Shown piece after piece: positions 1 to 22,500 of a stretch of 64,000 nucleotides of DNA. The translations under genes were made by a program, and so were the position numbers. Source of the stretch: Branchiostoma lanceolatum (lineage: Eukaryota; Chordata; Leptocardii; Amphioxiformes; Branchiostomatidae); the NCBI RefSeq assembly GCF_035083965.1, contig NC_089735.1, positions 15,746,501-15,810,500 on the forward strand. Reading direction: 5' to 3'. The stretch's first letter is position 1, and each line of letters begins with the position of its first letter. The notes under the pieces are model-generated. The model saw nothing but the letters and a program-made list of their open reading frames with translations, did no database searches and had not been told where the DNA came from.

Positions 1-9940
<9,940 letters not shown>

Positions 9941-9991
9941 AGCAGCTCTCAAAAAGCAGCCGCACAAGTACACCACCATATTTGAACACCT

Positions 9992-9997
9992 AATAAA
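9992..9997 (+). terminator. G1 polyadenylation signal AATAAA
   Basis: AATAAA 51 bases after the stop codon, in a sensible place for a short 3' UTR. Confidence 0.75.
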
Positions 9998-11329
9998 GTT
10001 CTTCGTGAAATCCATGCTCCTGAATTCGTTCTGTTTATAGCATCTAGAGACCATTACATATCATCTCTACTCTTTTATGCACCCCACCAAGTGTTGATTT
10101 TAATACTCGCTCTTGGGTAGCAGATGCAATGCAAAAGATAGACTAGACATCTTGAAAAATCAAATTAAAATGTCATTCTGTGACGTTGACGAATTTTGGG
10201 GCAGGTCCCTTTGTAGCACTTCAAATCATACGGCACAATAAAACAGTCAAGTTGGTAGCAAATGTAGTGTCTGGCTTTTGTTTTATTGATATTGTAACTT
10301 ACACCTTGGATTTTGAGGAACGATTATCTTCTGTAACATATATCAATATGGTGCGTGTATGTTTTTCACATTGACCTTACCTTTGAGAATGCTTTGCCAC
10401 CACACTGACATGTTGTATAGGTTCAATACGATAAATCTCACACAAAAAGCGCAAAATCAGGTTTTTTTTTAAATCAAAGGGTTAGTCGCAAGTTGCAATA
10501 CTTTGCACGGGGACGACATATTATGTTATTGATATATCATGAAGACTTTCTATTATGAAAATTTGCCATTCTAATTTGAATATGCTGGATAAAATGGTCA
10601 AAAAGTTTTCGATCTGACAACTAAAAAACGGAACGGTGTGATTTCGTCGTGCCGCGCCACACCGCCAAGCTCTATGCGACCGCATCGAAAGGTATGAGTC
10701 AGTGCAGCAGAACGCACAACGTCCAATAAAGGTTTGTGAGATTCATGGAAATAAAAAGAAAATAAGAATATTCATTTTCATCAATGACTAGAGTATTTGT
10801 AAATGTTCATACACAAAAGCATCGTGTTTTAGAAAGGTCAGCGGTACGCCAAATCCGGGCCGCGCCAAAATGCCCAAATCCAAGATGGCGTCGGGACCAA
10901 GGACAACATTTCTCGCCCGATGTCAGTTTGCCCGCCGCGAAGTCATTTTTGGGCGGATTTTAGTAAGACACAGACACATTTTTATTGAAAATACAAGAAA
11001 TAGATAGTAATTTCTGTGAAATCTGACTTTTTGACGCCATGCACTACGTATTCGTTTTGAAAATTGAGTTTAACCGAACTGAGTTTGCGGTATTACTATA
11101 AGATTACGATAGGCACAACAACATCACAAACATTTCTCTTTACAATGTTTATAGGGGGAACGTTTTATTAAAACACTTCATGGAGGAATCGATGCTATAA
11201 CATTGCTATTCCATATATTTTTGTCCTTATTTTGTCCTTTAAAGTCTTGACAACATTTCCGTGAAATCCGACAGCAAAATGATCCGATGTCACCACACGC
11301 TTGAAAATTAGGCGGCCGCCATGGGCAGG

Positions 11330-11510
11330 GATTGTGCTCTGTGCGGTCCCAATTCGTGGCGGTCGCGGTCGCGTTGGACGGGTGGTCGCCTTGGGCAGGC
11401 AGCTTAATGCTTGTGCCTATGGGAAAAACTTTCGGGACCGAGAAAAAGCGGTCGCCATGGCCAGGTGGTCGCGTTGAAAAGGTGGTCGCCTAGGCAGGTT
11501 TGACTGTATT
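11330..11510 (+). repeat. Short GGTCGCC-type repeat
   Basis: GGTGGTCGCCTTGGGCAGG and variants occur about four times. CpG-rich patch between G1 and G2. Confidence 0.5.
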
Positions 11511-12719
11511 CGAGACTCGGTTGTATTAAGTGAAAATGGAGAGAAAGGCAACGAATCACAGTTTATGTTAACGTAACTCACTGAGAGGTATACATTGTAT
11601 ACAGCGTGAAATTCATCACAGCAAGCGGAGTTGACAACCAACTCCGGTTGACATGAAGGAATACACGGAACGTGCCATCCTCGTGTGGTGATTAACCTCA
11701 CGTTGTGTATTTCTTCGTTTTCGGTACCTGACACGTGAGTGTAGCAGGAATAAAGGGTCACCTTCTACTAAGTTACTTTCAGTAAGAATTTGCGACACAA
11801 TAAAGCGAATATGACGGGGTTAAACTTTGCAATTCGAGTCTATTGGCCTTCCTATCCACCAAACTAAGTGCCCTCTTGAACGCGTATCTGTCCGTTATCT
11901 GTAACGTAATATATTACAGGGTTGTCTTCCTGCAATGAATTAAACATTTTGTTTCCGTCCCACTCATCATTTGAAAGTCGATGTTCTTAATTTTTGCTAT
12001 TAAATCTGTCATATTACACAAGTACATTGTCATCAGCTTCATGTCATAAAGTTTTGATTTTTTGGATGGATGGGGTGAAGTTTTCTACCGTTTCAACGAT
12101 CAAATTTCTGTCACAGGACGGACGGAGGGACAGGTCCTGTAGACAGCCCTTCTGTATTGCATAGTCCGTAAAACTGCCCTTCGGTGGATGGTTACCAGCA
12201 ACGTTTATTACTTAGCTTTTGGAGGTCACGATATGGAACGGGTATAGGTAATAAGGCACATGAGTCGACATGACCATCAACTCCAGTTGAAGGCCATTGA
12301 AACGAAATATTTACATTAGCCCTCTGTTAATTGAACATGGTTAAACTTCACAGGGTAACAAAAGAATCAGACAAAGTCCACAAAATTGTCTCCTTTTGTA
12401 ATCGGAAGGCATTTTTTCCCGCGATCTGAAGGAACGCCGAAATGATCTATTTTTAGGATAATTCTGTCGCTTACGGCGCCATCGGATATCTGATTGGTTG
12501 AATGTTTTTTAATGCAAATTTCTTCCGTTCCCAAAGAGGTATGATGTTTTTAACAGGTGAGACAATTCTCAGCACTGGTTACATATACACATTAGAACCA
12601 AGGACAAACGGATCTTGGGTCACAGCAGTTACGATAGGGAGTTCGAAACAGCTGGAAAGTATGGGGATGGGCATATACCTTCACGTCTAAAGCCCCTGTC
12701 GACCGATTCTAAACTCGAC

Positions 12720-12860
12720 AGTGAGTCTAACTTCTGCCAACCTCTACCACCTCACGGGCCAGTGACAGAAGTTAGGATGACGCCATACCTAACTTTTGCC
12801 AATTTATGCCCCCTCACGGGCCATTGATAGAAGTTAAAATGACGTCACTCTTAACTTCGG
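12720..12860 (+). repeat. Tandem repeat, 2 x ~62 bp
   Basis: TAACTTCTGCCAA ... CCTCACGGGCCA ... AGAAGTTAGGATGACGCCAT repeats once with changes; each unit has a short AACTTCTG/CAGAAGTT dyad. Between G1 and G2. Confidence 0.7.
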
Positions 12861-12936
12861 CTAACGTCGATGGCGTGCCCTAGGTTACAGGTGACGTTAA
12901 CTGATCTTAACTTCTTAGAACTTCTGCCATTTCACC

Positions 12937-13165
12937 CTGATACTGGACATGTATGTAACTTGGAGACCCCAGTTCAAATCCTGGGAAGGGCAGATCGGTT
13001 GCGGGTGCACCCATCTTTCGGAAAGGACGTAAAATGGAGGTCCCGTATTCGAAGGGGTGCCTCGAGGACTAGCAACCCCTCACTGTAGAAAAATATCCCC
13101 TGCTATTGAAACAGCAAGGAACCTTGCTGACCTATGTGCCTCTGGGCACAACAAGGTTAACAACA
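12937..13165 (+). mobile_element. SINE family A copy, head truncated
   Basis: GTTCAAATCCTGGGAAGGGC box B region, then CTTTCGGAAAGGACGT and CTAGCAACCCCTC as in the other family A copies. Between G1 and G2. Confidence 0.7.
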
Positions 13166-13218
13166 ACAGCATTAAGCTATGAAAAAAAACATACACGACA
13201 CAATCAAAGGTCAGCAAG

Positions 13219-13224
13219 TTTATT
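13219..13224 (-). terminator. G2 polyadenylation signal AATAAA
   Basis: AATAAA on the minus strand about 100 bases after the G2 stop. Confidence 0.7.
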
Positions 13225-13324
13225 TCAATCTACAACCTCCAGACACCTCTTAAACTGCCACTGGCAACAATCGCACACTGCTGACGGTTGTCTTGGGGTC
13301 TGTCTATTCTACGTCGATTTGTGC

Positions 13325-13516
13325 CTATTTACCAAAGATGGCGTGATCGTTGTCATGTACTGACATGGTATGATCTAGCCAGTGAACGAACCGGGCCACC
13401 TTGGTGTAGACGCCGGGCTTCTTGGCCTGTGCGCAGCCGTGGCCCCAGGACACGACCCCGGCCTGGTACCACGTTCCGTCCTTACTCTGGCAAACCATCG
13501 GTCCGCCGGAGTCACC
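13325..13516 (-). CDS. G2 exon 11: Ser195 segment and stop
   Basis: Starts at GDSGGPMVC, then [15 protein letters not shown]; a slightly long tail ends HAIFGK and TAG. Acceptor CAG phase 0. Confidence 0.92.
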   Translation of the reverse strand, partial: GDSGGPMVCQSKDGTWYQAGVVSWGHGCAQAKKPGVYTKVARFVHWLDHTMSVHDNDHAIFGK

Positions 13517-16500
13517 CTGTGGGTACAAAGTTTTTGTCGGTCTTTTGTTTGTTACAACACTGATACGAATAAAACCGGTGTATAGAAAGTGCGAACTGGA
13601 TCGGGATGGAACAAAATGGGAACGAAATGGACTCGTTCCCATTTTGTTCCATTCCACACGTTCTGTACACCCAGTTAAACCGATAAGTATCGCCTTTGTA
13701 CATATCTGCAAAACGTACGATAACAATAATGGTGTTAAATGCTCAACAAATACAAAACATCAAACTAGGACACAAAATTTCTTTGGAAGATGTTGAAATT
13801 ATGGATAACGAATATGTTTACTTCGAATTCTGAGAGGAGTAAAGGAGGTCATCTACATCAGGGTAAATCAGCTGATTCTGTCCGCAGGGACAACGGGCGA
13901 TATTGACTTCCGACAACCTTTGACCCACTGATAACGTCACACTTGCATACATTTTGCGCCCAGAGCAGTTGAGTCAGATAGTTGAAGAGAAATCAACGAT
14001 TCAGTCGAAAATTACGACACAATCATGCAACTGAGCTAATCATGGAACTGAGATGAGCTTTCATACTAACGACAAACCAAACTTATTCCTAGTGCTTACC
14101 TGACAGGCGTCCACCCCACCAGCCTCGTACCCGGCACACACCATGTTGTCTGTGACGTCATTGTTGTACCAGTTCCATTGGTTGCACACAACGGTGTCGA
14201 TGACCTGGATCCGAGCTTGTTGCAGGAAGTAGCCGAGATCGCTGCCCGATCCTACATCAAAGAAAGTCATTAAAACCATGTACTTCAACCACAAGATTGA
14301 ACATGATTGTAATCAAGACGGGGGAGGTAAATTTGTTCCTAGTCTTCCATGGAAGTCGATAAACATTTGGAATGCCTTTTGCTTTGTTGTCCTCGCCTCA
14401 TCTGACCTCGTTTGGGGTTGTTGTAGCAATGAATGCAGGAGCAAAATTGCAGATTTTTAAAAAGCATCAATAAATCATTGTTACAGTAATAGATTGCACA
14501 TGTCCTATTTCCTTTGGTGAAGGCAAGTTTTCTGCCTTTTTTTGCAAACACATGTCCTTGAGGCGCCACCAAATTGTCAGGTGTTACAGGTCTTTTAGTG
14601 TATTTTAACCAGCTGCTGCCGCGCCTGCGAAACTGTGTTACTCCATACTGGCTATGCATATAGAGACATGTAATCTAATCTAGATACTTGGGGCGGTTGC
14701 GGGGGGTCACACGAATGCGTCTAATCAAGTCCGTATGAATTGCATATTTCCATTTTTTGTCTCAGGTAAAGTTTGCCGTCGAAAAAAAGTATTTCGGTTC
14801 GATAAAAAGGCTGCATAGCGGGAGAGGGGGGGGGGGGTTATTATGGGGGTAGCTGGGTCAAATTTAGAAACAACTTCTTTCCCGCAAACTTTACCTAAGG
14901 GCCCTGTCACACTTGTTGTATTCAAGTGCGTATGAGTTGCGCATCAAAATTTCTTTGGTTTAAGTAAAGTTTGATGAGAGGAAGAAGTTGCTATTCACAT
15001 TAACCTATCGTTGTGCAGCCTACTTATTGAACCAAAGAAATTACTTCTTTGGCTGCAAGCTTAACCTTAACCAAAAACATGCTAATAAGCGACTCCTGCG
15101 GACTTGTATATACGCACAAGTGTGACAGGGCCGGGGCTTTAGCCAAACATGTCAGTACGCAACTCATACGGACTTTTACATACGCCCCACCCCTTACACC
15201 AAGGAAGTTATAGCTCACCTAGGGTGTCCCCCCATCCTGTCACGTAACAGTCGTAACCCTCCGGAACCTCCTGTGCTGAGATGCACACCGGCTGCACATG
15301 CGCAGAGATGGTGACGGGATCGTTCAGTTGTATCAGCGCGATGTCGTTGTCCAGAGTCTGCGTGTCGTAGCGTGGGTGCATGATGACGTGCTTGACGTCA
15401 TACTCCTGTTGATTGGGGTCAGTGACCTCCCGAGTGTAGCTACCCACACGAACCTTCCACTGAGTCGGATTTTGAGCCCTATCAAAAAGAAAATGTTAAC
15501 AGAAGACCACAACGCAACGACCGTAACATATTAGTCACATCCAAAACTACCATACCATCATAAGTCGTTTATCGTTGTAGCTCTTGCCGTCTCTCTATTA
15601 CCGAAGACCGCAACAACACACACATAACATTCCACGTCAAAATCAACACATCAGCACACGTTTTGCTATCGCAAACCTGTGGAAATGGTGACACCTAATC
15701 ATACACAACTTCCTCGGGGAAACTGGCGGCGATTGACTGATTAATCACCCCTCGTACTCGTTCCCTATTGGGTAGGGTTACCGTTACGTAATGCTGAGAA
15801 AGTTTGAACAACCGTACCTCTCCACACAATGCGCCGCGGTGAGGACCCACTGGCGACCGATCAGAGAAGCTCCGCACACGTGGGAATCGTAGCCTAGCTG
15901 CCAAAGAGAAACCTTCGAGGTGCGGTAAAGAATACAAGACTAAAGTGTAGTATTAGCTTGAAACTTCGCCGGTGTTCGTAGAGCTCTGTAGCAGGATTAA
16001 AGTATAAGTTCCAACACAATCGTAACATCGGGCTTACCCAAAGTTTCAAATGAACAACACCAGTCTTTGTCATTCGGATTACTTAGTCTTAAATATGTCA
16101 ACAAATAATGATGGCAGATTAAGAGTGCTTCGTTGGTACTTTTGTTAAATTACACCATCGCCATGGCAATAATTTTTCATTGCCAAACTTGTTTCCATTG
16201 TGCATGAACTAATACGGCTAAATCATGCTCCAGAGCATGTTCGAGCACATGTGCTATGCAGCGACAGAAGATATAGATGACTAAGCAATTCCCATTATCA
16301 AGTCTGTTCCACACGGTGTTTCAAATCAGATTTAATGTGTTTAAAACAAGATGACTGCGGCCGTTTGAATGGTGGGAAAACAGACATGTCGCAAAGCTGT
16401 AATGATTGTTATCTACTAAGGCCAACTCCCCAAACAGTTTAAAACAAGATGGCTGCCCCAGTGCAGATATAGTGGGTAAAAGCAGAACGGGTTTCTTTAC

Positions 16501-19500
16501 GCAAACCTGTAAAAGTTACCTGCCAAGGCCAACTCCCCGGACGTGAGTCCATGCCACCGATGATTCTGGCCGTAGAATCAGTTATAGGAGGGATGGAGGG
16601 AACACCACATTCACTGGCGTTCGGAGCCAGGGTTGAACCTGTCCAGTAGTCAGGGGTAGGCGGGACGGTAGACACTGTTGTGGTCGACACGGTTGTAGTA
16701 GGGACTGTAGGTGTAACGCCGTCCTCTTGGGTGGGCATGAACATCGGTGGTGTCAATAATGTTTGGTTTCATTTATCTAACGTTGGGTAACATAAATTCG
16801 CGGGGTACTTAAATTCGCCATTTTTTGAAACGGTGTATTTTAGGGATGTGTGCTAGATGCAAAATCAGTTATAACGCCAGCAATGCAAACCGGATAGACT
16901 AACGTATTCAGAACACTGTCTGAAAAGCTTCGATAACCATGCATTAAAAGTTGGCGACGTCAAAAACTCTCCGTCCGTCATTGACAGAGTCTGGGGGCTT
17001 CGTGGGAGAATCACACTGCACGGTTGTTCGCTGGTTTATAAGACAAATGTCACATCTCCTGCCTGCTAAACACAATTATTTACAAGACAACTTATTACAA
17101 TCTCTTTTGCTAACCTGCAACTGGATTCTAAGTGTGATCAATCATCAAAACTCCTCTTTGTTGCTACAACCTACTGCACGTGTATTTTCCCGCCGCCATA
17201 TTATTGCCAGAATCCTGCCGTCAAGCAGACGACAAAGGTTTGTGAGGAACACTTTTTTGTCTAAATATTGCGTGTGATAGTGGACTGAAGATGATGCTTT
17301 CCTTAAAGTTTGCTCCTAACACAACAAGGAACACATGGACATAGTAGTATAACCATTGCTACGGCATACAGCTAACTTCCCATGAATAATGTACACGTTG
17401 CCATGACGGTGGGGATCGACTTTGAGTGACGTTCTACCGACTCAACAAACGGGATGTTACCGAAGGCCTGATGTGTGTGGTACGGCCGTTTTTTCGTGTA
17501 TTTATTTTTTTACTTGGACTCGTCTATATCCATAGCACTCTCCTCAAGCCAAGGATGGAACGAATAGCTGCTGTATAAAATGTAATTAGCGGTAAGATAT
17601 TCAAGACGAATCTTCTCTCCCGAAATAATGTTCACACCTGTCCGACAACACCGTCATTGTGCGTGCGGCGGACGGTAGTTTCAAGTTGAAATATTATGGT
17701 GTCAGCACCACTAGAGACAAAATCTACCATATATATGATTAGTGCAAAGATAGTACATGATACTGACAGAATAATAGAAAAGAAGGATGGTTTATTGTTC
17801 TGCTAGATTGATTTCAGTCAACCATTATCGGAAAAATGGCGAATTTATGTTACCCAACGTTATCTATTCGCACCTATAAAAAAATAGCATTTAAAAAAAG
17901 TTTTATTGCAATTTCATGCCCAAAGGCTAGTTGCAGGTACATTGTAGAAACATAAGGAAAACCATACATGTGACAGTGAACTGTGACCGACATTGTTGTA
18001 ACAATAGACTACAACACAATAGTGTTGGCTATTTCCAGACAAGCTGGATTTGACTTCCCTTTTGGAGTCACTGCAAGAAGAAATGCCCCACTTTTTCTAG
18101 AATTTGCGGGTTCTGTGATTTCAAGAATAACAATGAAGTAAAAAAGTATTTGAAAAAATTTGCAGGAGGAGGGAAGAAGCATACAAAGTGAAACTCTATT
18201 CCTTTAAATGTGACTCTACTGGTCACACACCTTATCACAGGGAGTGATGTCATATGATATGCATATTACTCCCAGTGTTCTCTACTGGCCACACATCTTA
18301 CCACAGGGAGTGATGTCACATATCATTCCCAGTGTCCTCTACTGGCCACACAACTTACCACAGGGAGTGATGTGAGATATGTACGTTACTCCCAGTGTCC
18401 AATGCTACTGGTCACACAACTTACCACAGGGAGTGATGTCACAGTATTCCCATCGTACACTTGGGTTGGTGGTGTAGCACCACGGCCTGTGGTCCGTGTA
18501 GTAAGTGTTGTTTCCGTCTGGCTTTCGGCAGAAGTTTTCGTCAAGACCTCTATCGGTAAGAACCTAGATCGAAAGTAAAGGTCAAAATGTGCCTGAATGT
18601 TACTCATAACGCGGACAACTATCTATGTAAGTCATAGCTGGCCTTATATATACTGTTTACACGCGTAAGTAACTCCTGAAAGTCATGGAACCATTCGATA
18701 AGTGGTAGTGAAACTGTCTTGATTTTTGTTTGTTTGTTTGTATTACATACCAGATAAACCGCCTCATGGCGTAACACACGAGGTTTGTGCTCTTCATATT
18801 GGGGCAGATTTATTTGATCCACTCACACATAGAAGGACCCCGACTCTTTTCGATGAATGCGTTGCATCCTTTACGTGCTCGAGGTGTGGCTCTTCTCAAT
18901 CAAAGGACCCCCGCGTTTTACGTCCTATCAGAGGGACCCCCTTAACCAAAGCTAGGCACTCTTTTTCACCTGAATAAAGTGAGGGAATACGTGTTAAGTG
19001 CCTTTTTCAAGGCCACAACGTCAACGGAACAAGTCAGGGGACCCCGGATTCAAACCCAGGTCCTCTTGGCTCTGAGCCAAAAACCCTGCCACTACGCTAC
19101 CACGACACCGTCTTGTTACCCCCTCCCCACTACTTACATCTGGTCTGAAGTTGTGGTTGTGGGGGGTCTGTCTGTCCCACCGCTGACATGTCTTCCCAGT
19201 CTCAGTCACCCGAACCGTCCCGCGGTAGTCAATGGAATCGCCCGTGTAACAGTCTTAAAACGGAACAAGGTTACATCAGTACCAAGCAAAACTAGACGTT
19301 TTACGGTAATCAAAAGCCTAGAATACTACGAACGAGTTGAGTGGCATAAGTTAGTCAGTCATTAAGTCAGTCATTCAGTCATTCAGTCAGTCAGTGAGTC
19401 AGTAAGTCAGTCATTCACTCACTCACTGACTTACTCACTCACTCAATCACTCACTCATGCACTAACTCGCTCACACACTCACTCGCTCACTCAATGTCAC

Positions 19501-22500
19501 TCACTCACTCACCCACTCACCCACCCAAACACCAACTCCCAACTCACTCACGAACTCACTCACGAACTCACTCACGAACTCACTTAATACCTCGCTCATT
19601 CGCTCACTCTCACAGTCTCACTCATCCACCCACACAAACGCCACAACTCACTCACTTACTCACCCACCCAAACACCAACTCCCAACTCACTCACTCACTC
19701 ACTCACTCACTCACTCACTCACTCACTCTCTCATTTATTAATATACTAAGTTACTAATTCATTCCTTCATCAATCCATTCATTCATTCATTCGCTCGTTC
19801 ATTCTTTTTACTCACCCCAGGACACCCCCATGGGTAGCCTTTCTGACGTGTAGGAGACCTTGAACCCCCTGAAAGAAGTGGAGTCGTCAGACTGGAAGTT
19901 GAGGAAGATGGAACTGCTGGCGGTTGTGATGAGGCCTGGAGGAGTGTCTCCGCACACGCGAGCTGTAGCAATAGTTGTACTTAATTATAATGCATATTGA
20001 GCTCTGTGTTAGACAAGTCAATGTTCCGTATCTGCCAACGCTTAGTTACGAAGGTGAGTCAGAGAGTAATGCGATAAACATCATATGAACGATTTTATTG
20101 TACAACATTTGCATCAGTGACAATGTATGGCAATTTACAGACAACATTTATAAGGTAACAATCTTGTTCTATACAAGAATATTTCTAGTTATTGTAAAAC
20201 TATATCCAGTGTGCTCTACGGCCTTTGCAACATGGAACTAATACAGACTTAGCGTTGCGTGTTTCTAGGCTAATTGTATCGGTAATAATGTATAGCAATT
20301 TACAGATAGCGTGGTAACAATCTAGTTCTATCTAAGAGTTTTTCTGATTACTATAAAGCTACATCAAGTGCAATCAACGGTAATTTCTACATGAAACTAT
20401 AACTAATACAGACTTAGAGTTGCGTGTTTTTAGGCTAATTTGCGACTTAACATTTGTCAGTTCTCATTAAGGAATGGTACAGTTTCGTTTTTCCACGATT
20501 TTTTGTACGAAATTGGTTGACATTTACCACAAATGTAAAGGCCCATATCTTCTTGATACTGAAATATGTCAATTTGCTGTTCAGATATTCATAAGCGACT
20601 GAGTTGATTACAAATTTCATCTCATTTTATACAAAGATGAACCTGCTGTGAAAGTAATGGCTTTACTTTTTGAATTACCCTCGTAAGTCCTCGACTATCT
20701 TTCTCAAAGCGACAAGGTGTCCACTATGGCCTGAGACAGTATCAATATGATAATATAGATAGCGTTATATGATTACAATAATCGGGGTCCGGGCAGGAGG
20801 GATGGGGGTTTAAAGCGTTTGGTACAACTTTAATACAACCTCAACAATTTTCACTGGTTTCTATTTCACGTTATTATTTTCTTATGTCCTATATTTATGT
20901 CTTACCTAAGAGGGGGTTGGGGGCAGCCAGGTCCCAGACGTCCACTCGGTCACGACAAATGCCCCCTACCTGTTCTAATTCCAGATCCTCGAACTGCAGG
21001 TACAAGTGACTGGCCGAGAGTACCTTAAGATACAAAGAAAACACACTATCTTTATCCTATTCTTCCTGCATAGATTAACGGAACTTTTTAAAACACGATG
21101 GCTTACTCAAATTTCATGTTGTTGTCTCGTGTCAACGAGGGAGGCATTAATTCGTTCTGCGCCGTTAATTCGCCTTATATAAGTTGTTAACGGTTAGAAT
21201 CTGGTGATACACTCGTATCAATAAGATTTTCAAAAAGCATGTTGATAATTGGCTACTACATGTGCCTCAAACTGATCGTCTAGATAAAAATAAAGTTACC
21301 AAAAACTAGATGCTGCTATCTAGATGTAACGTTCGATATTTATATTACAAATGACATAATAGTTCAACGATAAAACAAGATGAGAATCAGACGCCATTTT
21401 GGTTACCATGGCTACCGACCTGGATGTTCCAGTTGCAGAGTGTGCTGTTCGGATAATCTTCGGGATAGTTCGGGGTGGTGAACTCGCCCGTAGGGGTAGT
21501 CAGGTACTCACCGCACCCTGTAAGGTAGGGATGGGGCCAACTTAAAGTGCATGTGTCACCAACGACATAAAATACTACAGTTGCTGATTACAAGCAACCA
21601 TCATAAGAATTGTTCAATGAAAAATGACGTTTGTACAAAATGTTCACCCGTATGATGTTAACTGTTACTGAACATCGAACCTTACAATTCGTACCTCCAG
21701 TTCCTTATTCCTGCCACCAGGTTATCCAGGTAATCAAGTTAATCCCGCCATTGACGGTTCGGAGCAGAAAAGAAAAGAAAGGAAACTTGCAATAGTTTGC
21801 ACGTCGCAGTGCCAGGTTCCGAACCGACTGCCATGTTTACTATGACGTCACGGTCGGAAATTATCATCTTGATTACCTGGCGGCAGGAAGAAAGAACTGG
21901 AAGTATGATTTGCAAGATACTCAGTTTGATAACATCAGAAGGGTTTATATTTGGTGTAAATGTTTATGTACATTGAATAGTACTACAGATCATTATCAAA
22001 TGCAATCGGAAAATGTTGTATTTTCGTGTCATAAGCGCTTCAGGGAGCTATTCACTTTAAAATTAATTTTCTAATAAAAGAAAAATAAGGTTTGAATACC
22101 TACTTGAAGTCTTTTACAATTGTACATGTTCAGTTCTCCATAGCAATCAAAAGAACATGCTTTTAATGACATCATCACATAGTTTAAATCTTTCTTTCTC
22201 GAATAACTTTAGTAACAGAAATATCTGTTTTTTAATCTCATTGGACTATTCAAACTTTCAGTATCTTTAAAGTTTAACCAAGATTGTGACAAGTAACTTG
22301 GACAGACGTTTTAAATCTCTTATACAAGACATTGGTCTAAAATTCTTCTTGGCCCATATTTCGTAATCTAAAAATTGAGATAAAGCTATGCACAAGTTGC
22401 ATACATTCATTTCCCTTTTGAAATACAGGGTGAACATTACAGGAACTCTAGTCAAGAAAAGCAGCGTGTCTATTAGTTCTTAGAATAGCCATTTGTTCTA

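Larger units (their letters stand above)
9998..13218. other. Convergent intergenic region G1/G2
   Basis: About 3.2 kb between two polyA signals. Apart from the CpG-rich repeat, the 62-bp duplication and a SINE, I see no exon, RNA gene or clear element; short open frames lack splice context. Confidence 0.6.

Noticed and set aside
18240-18425. In-frame extension of the G2 kringle exon by downstream donors
   Set aside because: Although the spacings are multiples of three, a TAG follows within seven codons of the first donor, so no longer kringle can be made.
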